A stretch of 64,000 nt of DNA, from contig CALFNG010000447.1 in assembly GCA_937902985.1 (NCBI GenBank), forward strand, positions 1 to 64,000, in the 5' to 3' direction. The notes under the pieces are model-generated. The model saw only the letters and a program-made list of their open reading frames with translations. It was not told the origin of the DNA and did no database searches. The translations under genes were made by a program, and so were the position numbers. The DNA comes from an uncultured Myxococcales bacterium (lineage in GTDB: Bacteria; Myxococcota_A; Polyangia; Polyangiales; Polyangiaceae). Below, in pieces: positions 18,312 through 25,549 of this stretch (within the stretch, counting starts at the first letter, position 1; every line of letters begins with the position of its first letter).

Positions 18312-18327
18312 ATAAAGCGAAGATAAA
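18312..18327 (-). promoter_or_regulatory. KdpE-like box, TTTAT-N6-TTTAT
   Basis: On the + strand this is ATAAA-N6-ATAAA, a perfect 11-bp direct repeat, 77 nt upstream of the KdpE-like regulator that starts at 18235. It is consistent with autoregulation. Confidence 0.55.
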
Positions 18328-18396
18328 ATCGCGCATGGTCCGGATAAGGAACCAGCAAAGCGGCTTTGGTACCGTGTGCGCGTCTCGCTCGGACTG

Positions 18397-18415
18397 GAAT
18401 TTACGTCCTTTTGAT
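18397..18415 (+). promoter_or_regulatory. KdpE-like box identical to that at 3289-3307
   Basis: GAATTTACGTCCTTTTGAT, with core TTTAC-N6-TTGAT, ends 33 nt before the GTG start of the companion regulator. The same 19 bases precede the first-locus companion regulator. The repeat survives where the surrounding sequence has drifted, which points to selection on the site. Confidence 0.65.
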
Positions 18416-18448
18416 CGTGCGGCACGGTACACCCATGAAGGGCCCACG

Positions 18449-19183
18449 GTGCTACGCGCTTCCCCCGGGATGGCCGGTTCTGCCGGCGTGCAGCCCCTCG
18501 TGCTCGTCGTCGAGACCGAACCTCAGGTGCGACGCTTTCTCGTGTCGACGCTGGCGACGAACGGCTTTCGCAGCCTGCACGTCGGGACGCGGGCCGGAAT
18601 GCTTGCTCGCGCGGTTGCCCACGAGCCCGACCTCGTCTTGATCAGTGTGGGTCTACGTGCGGTCGACGTGGCCGGGCTGACGTCGAGGCTACGCGCCCGG
18701 ACGCCCGCGCCCATCCTGGCGGTGCTCACGGAGTGGGCGGAAGGCGATCGACGCGCCATCATCGAGGCGGGAGCCGATGACTACGTCGTCAAGCCGTTCT
18801 GGACGGCGGATCTCCTCGAGCGTATGCGCTTCTGGCTCCAGCAAGCGCCGCGCGCGAGGCGAATGGAGAGTCCGTCCTCGCTGCCGGCCGGGAGGTTTCG
18901 TCTCGATCGGGAGCGCCAGCGCCTCTTCGTAGAGGGGCGACAGGTGCACGTCACCCCGCTCGAATGCAGGCTGCTGGCGGCGCTGTCGGCCAGCCGGGGG
19001 GGCGCCCTGAGCGAGGACCAGGTCGTCGCAGCCGTCTGGGGGCCCGGTGGGGGCGGCCACTCTCAGAAGCAGTACCTGCGGGCGCACATGAAGCGGCTCC
19101 GCGAGAAGCTCGAGAGGGACCCCGCCCACCCGCGCTTCCTGGTCATCGATACCGGAGGCAGGTACCGGCTCAAGCCCAGCTGA
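18449..19183 (+). CDS. OmpR-type regulator with a pseudo-receiver
   Basis: A 244-residue regulator. The GTG at 18449 is chosen because GAAGG lies seven bases upstream and because it aligns with the ATG of the paralogue at 3237; an ATG at 18470 is the alternative. The receiver fold is present but lacks phosphorylation residues: the acidic pair is ET (LVVETEP), and the phosphoacceptor position is Ser (LVLISVGLRAVD instead of LLDLGLP). The Lys of DYVVKPF remains. The winged helix is intact (VTPLECRLLAALSAS, ending GGRYRLKPS). It is probably phosphorylation-independent, perhaps acting by dimerising with the canonical regulator or by binding another signal (inference). The kinase gene follows six bases after the stop. 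Confidence 0.85.
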   Translation: MLRASPGMAGSAGVQPLVLVVETEPQVRRFLVSTLATNGFRSLHVGTRAGMLARAVAHEPDLVLISVGLRAVDVAGLTSRLRARTPAPILAVLTEWAEGDRRAIIEAGADDYVVKPFWTADLLERMRFWLQQAPRARRMESPSSLPAGRFRLDRERQRLFVEGRQVHVTPLECRLLAALSASRGGALSEDQVVAAVWGPGGGGHSQKQYLRAHMKRLREKLERDPAHPRFLVIDTGGRYRLKPS

Positions 19184-19189
19184 GGACGC

Positions 19190-20283
19190 GTGCCACTGTC
19201 GATCCACGGCCGGAGGACGTTCGCCGTCGCATTCGGCGCCAGCCTGGGGACGGTTGGCCTTGCGGTGGCCGTCGGGTGGTTCGTGCTCGACCGCCAGTTC
19301 ACCGACTGCGTCATGCTCCTCCTGCTGGGGGTGGTCGTGACGGCGGTGCGGTTCGGTTACATGGCCTCGCTCTTGACGAGCGTGCTGAGCCTCGTCGCCT
19401 TCGGCTTCTTCTTCGTCGAGCCTTATTTCAGCCTGGAGATCTACGATCGCCGCTATTTGCTGACCTTCAGCGTGATGCTGTTCGCGTCGCTCGTCATCAG
19501 CAACCAGACCGAGCAACTCCGGAGGAGCCTCTCCGCGACGCGCGAGAAGGACAGCGAGATCGAGAAGGAGCGCGTTCGCAACGCGCTCCTCAGCTCATAT
19601 CCCACGACCTCCGTACACCCCTTGCGGTCGTCATAGGAGCGACTACCGCGCTGCTGGAGGGGGGCGACGGACTGTCGCGCGAGCGCCGGCGCGAATACGT
19701 CCTGACGATCTCGGAGGAGGCGAGCCGCGTCGATCGTCTCGTCCGCAATCTCCTGGACGTGACCGCGATCGAGGCGGGCGCGCTGCGCGTGCGAAAGGAG
19801 TGGCAGGCCATCGAGGAGGTGGTGGGTGTCGCGCTCGGCCGGCTGGAGGACCAGCTGGGCACGCGGCCCGTCCGGGTGCGGATCGCCTCCGACGCCGCGC
19901 TCGCGCCGTTCGACGCCACCCTCATCGAGCAGGTGCTGGTCAACCTCCTGGAGAACGCGGCGAAATACACGCCGCCTGGTGGGCCGCTCGAGGTCAACGC
20001 GCGGCGCGTCGAAGGCGGGATCGAGATCGAAGTCGCCGATTCGGGACCCGGCGTGCCGCCGGGGGAGGAGGAGCCGGTCTTCGCGAAGTTTCATCGCGCG
20101 ACGCACTCGGCGACAGGAATGGGAATCGGACTCACGATATGCCGCGGGATCGCCACGGCGCACGGCGGCCGAATCTGGTGCGAAAACCGCCCCGGGGGCG
20201 GCGCCAGCTTCCGCTTGCTGTTGCCGTCTCGTGCGGAGGCGCCGCCGATGAACGTCTTGCCCGAAGTCCCGCACGACGCCTGA
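19190..20283 (+). pseudogene. KdpD-like short histidine kinase, frameshifted
   Basis: Same build as the kinase at 1339-2517: four hydrophobic segments, then HisKA and ATPase domains. It starts at a GTG with GAGGA upstream, six bases after the companion regulator. The frame is lost at about 19597: it reads ...ERVRNALLSS and then, one base short, resumes as ISHDLRTPLAVV in another frame through to 20283. The missing base falls immediately before the phosphorylated His, so the uncorrected product would be only the membrane part. The downstream ATPase boxes (NLLENAAKYTPP, DSGPGVPPG, GIGLTICRG) are intact, so the lesion is recent or is a sequencing error. Confidence 0.8.
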
Positions 20284-20295
20284 CCGGTGCAATCT

Positions 20296-20338
20296 GTAAA
20301 GCAGATATAAAAATTGATGGGTGTAAATGAGCCGTAAA
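20296..20338 (-). promoter_or_regulatory. Two adjacent KdpE-like boxes
   Basis: GTAAA-N6-ATAAA (20296-20311) and GTAAA-N6-GTAAA (20323-20338), both at 11-bp spacing. Their starts are 27 bp apart, placing them on nearby helical faces. They lie 60-100 nt upstream of the soluble kinase gene at 20399. Confidence 0.6.
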
Positions 20339-20398
20339 TTGAGCGACGGCTCTCGCGGAGGGCCTTTCGCAAATCTCGACACGACGTAATTTGGTCGC

Positions 20399-21265
20399 AT
20401 GGCGTCGAGGGACATGAGCGCGTTGCTCGATGATTGGCGGCGGTTGAACAAGGGCTCGAGCCCTTCGCCCGTCGAGGGCCTCGCGAGTCGTCTCGCCGAG
20501 GGTCTCGCCGACGGCAACGGCCGGATCGACCGGGCCCGTCGTCCGCCATCGGCACACGCGGTCGAGGGTCCCCTTTGCGACGCGATCGACCACGCGCTCG
20601 CCGGCCCGCTGGCGCGGGCGAGCGCCACGGCCCGCGTCCTCGCCGGTCATGGGCGCGACGCGTCTGCCCCGGCTCTGAAATCGATCGTCGACGCGCTCGA
20701 CGCGGCGGACCTTCTCCTCCGCGACGTCCTCGAGTTCGCGCGCGCAAGCGAGAGCCCGCGCCTCGCGCGGCGCCGGGCGAACCTGAGGGCGCTGTGCGAG
20801 CGCGCCCTCGATGCTCTCCAGTACCGCTATCCCGGGTACGACTTGCGATTCGATTCGGATTCACGGGTCGAAGGCGGCTGGGACCCGGAGGCGATCGCGT
20901 CGCTGCTCGGCCGGCTGGTCGCCAACGCGGTCGAGCGCAGCGCCGAGGGCGGCGTGGTCCGTGTACGCCTGAGGGGTCTCGAGGGGCGCGCCGTTCTCGA
21001 AGTGTGGAACGCCGGCGCGCTTCCGGCGAGCGTCTCGCCTCGGGGCGTCTTCGAGCCCGCCCCGCCGACGCGCCCCCAGGGCGGTGAGGGCGAGCGCGCG
21101 CTCGGCCTGCGCCTCTACCTCGCCGCGCGAACGGTCCAGGCGCACCTCGGCCACATCGAGGTCGAGAGCGACGCGAGCACCGGAACGACGGTTCGCGTCT
21201 CGCTTCCTCTCTCCTCGCGAGAGCCTCGGGCCCCCCTCGCACTGATGGAAAAACATCGGATATGA
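20399..21265 (+). CDS. Soluble histidine-kinase-like protein with a divergent ATPase domain
   Basis: A 288-residue protein without membrane segments. A divergent H-box is visible (AIDHALAGPLARASATARVL, where IDH-ALAGPL replaces the usual SH-DLRTPL). It is followed by a dimerisation helix, an N-box-like LVANAVERS, a G1 segment where the usual DNGxG is WNAGALP, a weak G2 (ALGLRLYLAARTV) and a good final strand (DASTGTTVRVSLPL). The Asn-for-Asp at G1 occurs in some working kinases, so activity is possible. About 60 N-terminal residues are Arg/Ser/Pro-rich. It is preceded by two KdpE-like boxes, the densest such promoter in the window, and follows the frameshifted kinase. It may modify signalling through the KdpE-like regulators (inference). 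Confidence 0.75.
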   Translation: MASRDMSALLDDWRRLNKGSSPSPVEGLASRLAEGLADGNGRIDRARRPPSAHAVEGPLCDAIDHALAGPLARASATARVLAGHGRDASAPALKSIVDALDAADLLLRDVLEFARASESPRLARRRANLRALCERALDALQYRYPGYDLRFDSDSRVEGGWDPEAIASLLGRLVANAVERSAEGGVVRVRLRGLEGRAVLEVWNAGALPASVSPRGVFEPAPPTRPQGGEGERALGLRLYLAARTVQAHLGHIEVESDASTGTTVRVSLPLSSREPRAPLALMEKHRI

Positions 21266-21273
21266 GACTTCTA

Positions 21274-21289
21274 TTTAAGTTTCTTTGAT
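21274..21289 (+). promoter_or_regulatory. KdpE-like box, TTTAA-N6-TTGAT
   Basis: It has the same second half-site (TTGAT) as the 19-bp boxes at 3289 and 18397, with 11-bp spacing, 68 nt upstream of the third lipoprotein. The first half-site deviates in its last base. Confidence 0.4.
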
Positions 21290-21356
21290 GTGGGTCGTGC
21301 TTAGTCGTGGATCTCACGACACACGACGTCGATCGTCGCGAAGAGGAGAAGATGTC

Positions 21357-21971
21357 ATGATTGCAATGAACGGTATGGCGGGCGGGGCGATCCTCGCGGT
21401 CGCGTCGCTCGTCGCGACGGGCTGCGCGGCTCAGTCATCGGCGTATCGCCAGATGAGCGCCGTGGATCACGAGGCCGCAGCGCGCGCGGCGAGTCCGGCC
21501 GATGCGGAGGGGCACCTCCAGGCCGCGAAGCTCCTCCGCGACGAGGAGCAATCGGCCTGCTACCAGGTGCCCGACGCGGACCGCGCCCGGGGCCCGTTCG
21601 CGGACGCCGACCGAGTCTCTGGCGTCGAGATCGTCCGCGACCGCGGGGTCTTCCCGAAGGGGCCGCTCGAGCCCGTCGGCGTCGCCGTGAGCCTTCGCGC
21701 GGAGCCAGGCATGACGCAGCAGTGGCTGGGCCGGGTCATCGCGTGCCAGATGGCGCACGTCGCGGTCGTGGGCCACGTGTCGGGTGCTTCGCCCTTGTCG
21801 GTCGCGAACACGCAGGTGGCCGTCTCGTCGACGGCGACTGGCTTCCGGGTCACCGTGACGTCGCGCGACAGGGACGTGGTGCGGCTCGTCCTCGGCAAGG
21901 GACAGGAGCTGGCCGACAGCACTGGCGCCAGGCCGAGCATCGCCGGGAGCGGGACAGCGTCGATCCAGTGA
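21357..21971 (+). CDS. Lipoprotein, distant third member of the local family
   Basis: A 204-residue lipoprotein. The ATG at 21357 follows GAGGAG by about nine bases, and the signal peptide ends in VATGC (Cys23). The C-terminal half resembles the two other lipoproteins in layout: a strand with RA-x-PGM-x-QQWL, a C-x-MAH segment in place of CHxAR, then 'VAVSSTATGFRVTVTSRDR', which parallels 'LDI-V-x-F-V'. The PGAWLDI patch is not kept, so the relationship is by pattern only. An Ala/Glu-rich helical segment with HLQAAKLLRDEEQSAC lies in the N-terminal half. It ends the second KdpDE-like locus just as the first member ends the first locus. Confidence 0.7.
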   Translation: MIAMNGMAGGAILAVASLVATGCAAQSSAYRQMSAVDHEAAARAASPADAEGHLQAAKLLRDEEQSACYQVPDADRARGPFADADRVSGVEIVRDRGVFPKGPLEPVGVAVSLRAEPGMTQQWLGRVIACQMAHVAVVGHVSGASPLSVANTQVAVSSTATGFRVTVTSRDRDVVRLVLGKGQELADSTGARPSIAGSGTASIQ

Positions 21972-22039
21972 GCGTCGCCAGTCCAGCCGTGGGCTGGCCT
22001 TCTAGCGACGACGAGCGGGGCGCGCGGCCTGAAGAGACG

Positions 22040-22464
22040 ATGAATCTCGAATTGGAACCGGGGGACTGGGTCGACGACTTCCAGATCGTGCGCGTCCTTG
22101 CGCGCAGCGGGATGGGCTCGGTCTTCCGGGCGCGCCAGCGTACCGCGGGAAGAACCGTCGTCCTCAAGGTGCCGCATTTGCACCTCGAGAGCGACGTCAT
22201 GTTCTTCTCGCGGTTCAGCGCGAAGAGAGCATCGGGCTGCGCTTGAACCATCCCGCGATCGTGAGAGTCATCGCGTACCCCGACAAGAGCCGGCCGTACC
22301 TGGTGACCGAGCACGTCGAGGGTCAGTCGCTCGGGCACTTGATGAGCCGGAGCGGGAGCGAACGCGTTGCGGTGGGCCGCGTTCTCGCGATCGGTCGGCA
22401 GCTCTGCGAAGCCCTCGCTTACCTGCACGGGGAAGGCATCGTGCATCGCGATCTCACGGGCTGA
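22040..22464 (+). pseudogene. Truncated, frameshifted Ser/Thr protein kinase
   Basis: The N-lobe and start of the C-lobe of a Pkn-type kinase. An ATG at 22040 gives DWVDDFQIVRVLARSGMGSVF (glycine loop) and VVLKVPHL (catalytic Lys). The frame is then lost near 22218, where one base is missing. The second frame continues LNHPAIVRVIAYPDK, PYLVTEHVEGQSL, CEALAYLHGEGIVHRDL and stops two codons later. The catalytic loop ends at HRDL, and the Asn, the DFG and the whole activation segment are absent. It is inactive by any reading. Confidence 0.85.
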
Positions 22465-22480
22465 CGAGGGTTCTTGGTGT

Positions 22481-22499
22481 CCCCGCGACGCTCGCGGGG
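22481..22499. repeat. Inverted repeat at the kinase relic boundary
   Basis: CCCCGCGA, loop CGC, TCGCGGGG: a perfect 8-bp stem just after the kinase relic and about 90 bases before the next gene. No T-run follows, so it may act as a weak or factor-dependent terminator, or mark an old junction. Confidence 0.4.
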
Positions 22500-22590
22500 G
22501 TCGGAGGGCCCGTCGGCGGTTGGTCCCGCTTCCCATTTTGCGTTCGTGGCGCTAACCGTAGCGGCGACGGTTTGCCGTCGATCGCGACCC

Positions 22591-23727
22591 ATGGCCTCCA
22601 TTTTCGAAGCGCAGAGCCAGACGATTCTCGTCGTCGACGACAACGAGGCAAATCGTAGCCTCGCGCGTCACACGCTCGAAGACGAGGGGTTCCGCGTCCT
22701 TCTGGCGTCCGGTGGCGAAGAGGGGATCGCGCTCTTCGAACGAGAGCATCCCGATTGCGTCTTGCTCGACGTGCGGATGCCGGGGATCGACGGGTTCGCC
22801 GCCTGCGAGCGCATCCGCGCGCTCCCCGGGGGCCTCGAGACGCCCGTGGTCTTCCTCACGGCGCTGCGCGACGTCGACACGTTCGACCGCGCCCTCCGCG
22901 CCGGGGGCGTCGACTTTCTGACCAAGCCGGTCCGGCCGACGGAGCTCGTCATACGGGTCCAGTCCGCGCTCAAGCTCCGGCGCATGGGCGCCGAGCTCCG
23001 GGAGCATTACGAGCTCCTCAGGCACCAGCGCGACGACCTCCTGCGCCTCCAGCTGCAGAAGGAGCGCCTCATGGCTTTCGTCGTCCACGACCTGAAGAAT
23101 CCTGTCAACGCCATGGACCTGCACGCGCAGGTGCTCATCCGCGACCGGTCTCTTCCCGAGAGCGCCCGCGAGTCCGCGACTCAGATACGCGTCGCGGCGC
23201 GGCAACTGAACCGCATGATCCTCAACTTGCTCGACGTCAGCAAAGCCGAAGAGGGAAAGCTCTCCGCGAAAGCCGACCAGGTCGACCTCTTGGCGATGGT
23301 CTCCGCCGTGACGGGTGAGCTCGAGCTGGCCGCGAGCCAGCGCCAGGTCACCTTCGAGGTGTCGCTCGAGAGCGCGACGCTCGTGGCCGACGAGGATCTC
23401 TTGCGACGTACCCTGGCCAATCTCCTCGAGAACGCGATCCGACACGCGCCCCGCGGGAGCGTCGTTCGCGTAACCCGAAGACGCAGCGAGGGCGCCACGG
23501 AGGTCCGCGTCGCCGACGCGGGAACGGGCATCCCGGACGCCATGCGGGAGTCAATCTTCGACCCTTTCGTTCAGCTCGACCCTCAGAGCTCCCTTTCGAG
23601 CCGCAGTGGGCGGGGGCTCGGTCTGGCGTTCTGCCGCCTCGCGGCGGAGGCGCACGGGGGCCGCATCTGGATCGAGGACGCGAATCCAGGCGCGGTCTTC
23701 GCCGTGAGGCTTCCCGACCTCCGCTGA
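22591..23727 (+). CDS. Receiver-histidine kinase (soluble)
   Basis: A 378-residue cytosolic kinase with the receiver first. Receiver about 10-125: ILVVDDNEANR, phosphoacceptor Asp60 (CVLLDVRMPGIDGF), Lys in DFLTKPV. A coiled linker follows, then HisKA with VVHDLKNPVNAM, an N-box NLLENAIRHAPRG, G1 ADAGTGIPD, an F-box (IFDPFVQ) and G2 GRGLGLAF. All catalytic features look intact. Such REC-HK proteins often take phosphate from another kinase and pass it on. The ATG at 22591 is the first sensible start; the frame is open further upstream, across the stem-loop. No partner output regulator is adjacent. Confidence 0.9.
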   Translation: MASIFEAQSQTILVVDDNEANRSLARHTLEDEGFRVLLASGGEEGIALFEREHPDCVLLDVRMPGIDGFAACERIRALPGGLETPVVFLTALRDVDTFDRALRAGGVDFLTKPVRPTELVIRVQSALKLRRMGAELREHYELLRHQRDDLLRLQLQKERLMAFVVHDLKNPVNAMDLHAQVLIRDRSLPESARESATQIRVAARQLNRMILNLLDVSKAEEGKLSAKADQVDLLAMVSAVTGELELAASQRQVTFEVSLESATLVADEDLLRRTLANLLENAIRHAPRGSVVRVTRRRSEGATEVRVADAGTGIPDAMRESIFDPFVQLDPQSSLSSRSGRGLGLAFCRLAAEAHGGRIWIEDANPGAVFAVRLPDLR

Positions 23728-23838
23728 CACTCTCGAAGAACAAACCTGCGCTGAGGCGCAGAGTCTGCGCGGGAATCTCCGCAAGTCCTCGCAATTCTGC
23801 GTGGCACGTCGAGTGCGTATGCGGGGGGCGAGGACAAC

Positions 23839-24228
23839 ATGAAGCTGCGTGAAATCATGAACGCCGACGTCCCGACGGCATCCCCCGACGAGAGCGCGAC
23901 GACGGCCTGGGATCGGATGCGCGCGCTCGACGCTGCGTACCTCGTCGTCACCAAGGACGGAGAAGTCCTGGGGATCGTGTCGTGGCACGATCTCTCGGGC
24001 CCCTCTGGAGGCGCGCACCGTCGGATGGGGCGTCGGGTCGGCGAGCTGATGCGCCGCGACGTGACGTTCGCCACCCCGCAGACGAGCGTGGACCGAGCGG
24101 CGGCCACGATGCGAAGGCACCGCCTCGACTGCCTGCCGATCATGGCACGCGGGCGGCTCGTCGGGATCGTCACGACCTCGGACATGCTCCAGATCCTCGA
24201 GCGTCACGGCCGCGCGCTCGCGTCCTGA
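23839..24228 (+). CDS. CBS-domain pair protein
   Basis: A 129-residue stand-alone pair of CBS motifs, which usually bind adenine nucleotides and report energy state. Motif 1 opens MKLREIMNADVPTASPDESA and ends VLGIVSWHDL; motif 2 opens VGELMRRDVTFATPQTSV and ends LVGIVTTSDMLQIL. A GAGGA ribosome site precedes the ATG. It converges on the hemerythrin/CBS gene, which also ends in a CBS pair. Partner unknown. Confidence 0.9.
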   Translation: MKLREIMNADVPTASPDESATTAWDRMRALDAAYLVVTKDGEVLGIVSWHDLSGPSGGAHRRMGRRVGELMRRDVTFATPQTSVDRAAATMRRHRLDCLPIMARGRLVGIVTTSDMLQILERHGRALAS

Positions 24229-24270
24229 GAAGCCCGACAATCGCGCCTCTTTCGGGAGGCGCCGAAGGCG

Positions 24271-25401
24271 CTATCGTCGCTTCGAATCCACGATTCGATG
24301 GAGGGCGTCGATGTCGACAAGCAGGCCGAGGACGCGCCCGTCGGCTCCGACTACCGGCAACGAACGCTGGTGCGTCTTCACCATGCAGGCGATGGCGTCG
24401 GCCAGCGGGGCGGACTCGCCGATGCATGGGCCCGCCTGTCGGAGCTCGCCCGCAAGCTGACCGGCGTGGGCGCACTCCGCGAGGTCCCGGTCGATCGTGC
24501 CGGCGAAGTGGCCCGTCTCATCGACAACCACCGCGACCGCGTCGCCGTGCTTTCCGAGCGCGTCCGCGACGGCCTTCGCCGTGACGTCGAGACCCACGCT
24601 GACGTGGTGCTGTCCCAGCGCCTCGCCCACACAGAGATCCTCGCCCGTGCGTCGGGGAAGCGTCACGCTCCGTGACGGCACGATCGCCGGTGGAGTGCAC
24701 CGCACGCTCGACTCGTTGACCTCCCGGACGAGCGGGCAGGTGCTGCACCACTCGGGGGTGAACGAACGACGTTCCGAGGGGCAGAACACCGAGAGAGCCT
24801 CGTGACGGCCCGTGGCCGAGACGACCTCTCTACGGCGGACCGGGAGCATGACGGGGGTGGTGTCGCGCTCGACCGACGGATCCAGAGACAGAACGCGCGG
24901 CACCAGCACGACGCGCTCCAGATCCGCATGGTCCCGGGCGCCGTGCTCGAAGCCTGCAAGCGCCGCGTCGAGCGTGCGCGCGAGCAGCGAGGAAGCCGTG
25001 TCCAGTGAGAGACAGTCGAGCGTGACGCGACGAACGCACCCGACGATCGCGCGCAGCCGTTCGTGCTCGCCGTGCAGTCGCTGAAGAAGACGCGCCACGT
25101 CCGAGGGCTGGAGCGACGGTGCGCGCTCGTTCGCCTCGAGCGCCACCACGTACGGGAAGAGCAGGGTGGTCGTGGCGAGGTGCGCCCGCGCTGCATCTTC
25201 GAGGAGCGCGAGCTCGGTGCGAATGGTGAAGGAGATGCTCGGGGGAGCGACCCGATCCAGGGCGACGAAGAGCTCGCGAAGGCGTTCGAGCTCCGCCCGT
25301 TGCGTGTCGTGGTGGCGCTCCGCGATATGGGCGACCAGCGCGAGCGCCGAGCGACCGTCCCAGTCGTTCGGGGCGGGCTTCACGATGCACACCGGGGCCA
25401 T
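24271..25401 (-). CDS. Hemerythrin-like plus CBS-domain fusion
   Basis: About 376 residues from an ATG at 25401. A longer frame exists, but its residues are Arg-rich and it would run over the divergent gene. Residues 20-165 resemble the hemerythrin (HHE) domain of Ric/YtfE iron-sulfur repair proteins: LVAHIAERHHDTQRAELERLREL, a helix with HLATTTLLFP (His74), LHGEHERL (His113) and DHADLERVVLVPR (His158). The Glu normally following the third ligand (HxxxEE) is Thr, so the di-iron site may be altered. A short Cys-rich patch (WCSTCP) follows, then a CBS pair with GKHGDAVAVVVDETGHFAGTIDRD and RSLPVVGADGRVLGLLVDID. The combination suggests redox or nitric-oxide sensing tied to nucleotide binding (inference). 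Confidence 0.75.
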   Translation of the reverse strand: MAPVCIVKPAPNDWDGRSALALVAHIAERHHDTQRAELERLRELFVALDRVAPPSISFTIRTELALLEDAARAHLATTTLLFPYVVALEANERAPSLQPSDVARLLQRLHGEHERLRAIVGCVRRVTLDCLSLDTASSLLARTLDAALAGFEHGARDHADLERVVLVPRVLSLDPSVERDTTPVMLPVRRREVVSATGRHEALSVFCPSERRSFTPEWCSTCPLVREVNESSVRCTPPAIVPSRSVTLPRRTGEDLCVGEALGQHHVSVGLDVTAKAVADALGKHGDAVAVVVDETGHFAGTIDRDLAECAHAGQLAGELRQAGPCIGESAPLADAIACMVKTHQRSLPVVGADGRVLGLLVDIDALHRIVDSKRR

Positions 25402-25549
25402 GACCACATGTCCGAACTCAAAGCATGTCGCGTGCCTCGACGGGTCTCCCCGTACGAGACGGTGACGGTATCGGGTGACGTGCGACCACACCTGTGCGCA
25501 CGATTGGTGCACGATGCTCGCCACCGTGGCTTCCGCCGCACGGTCCGTC

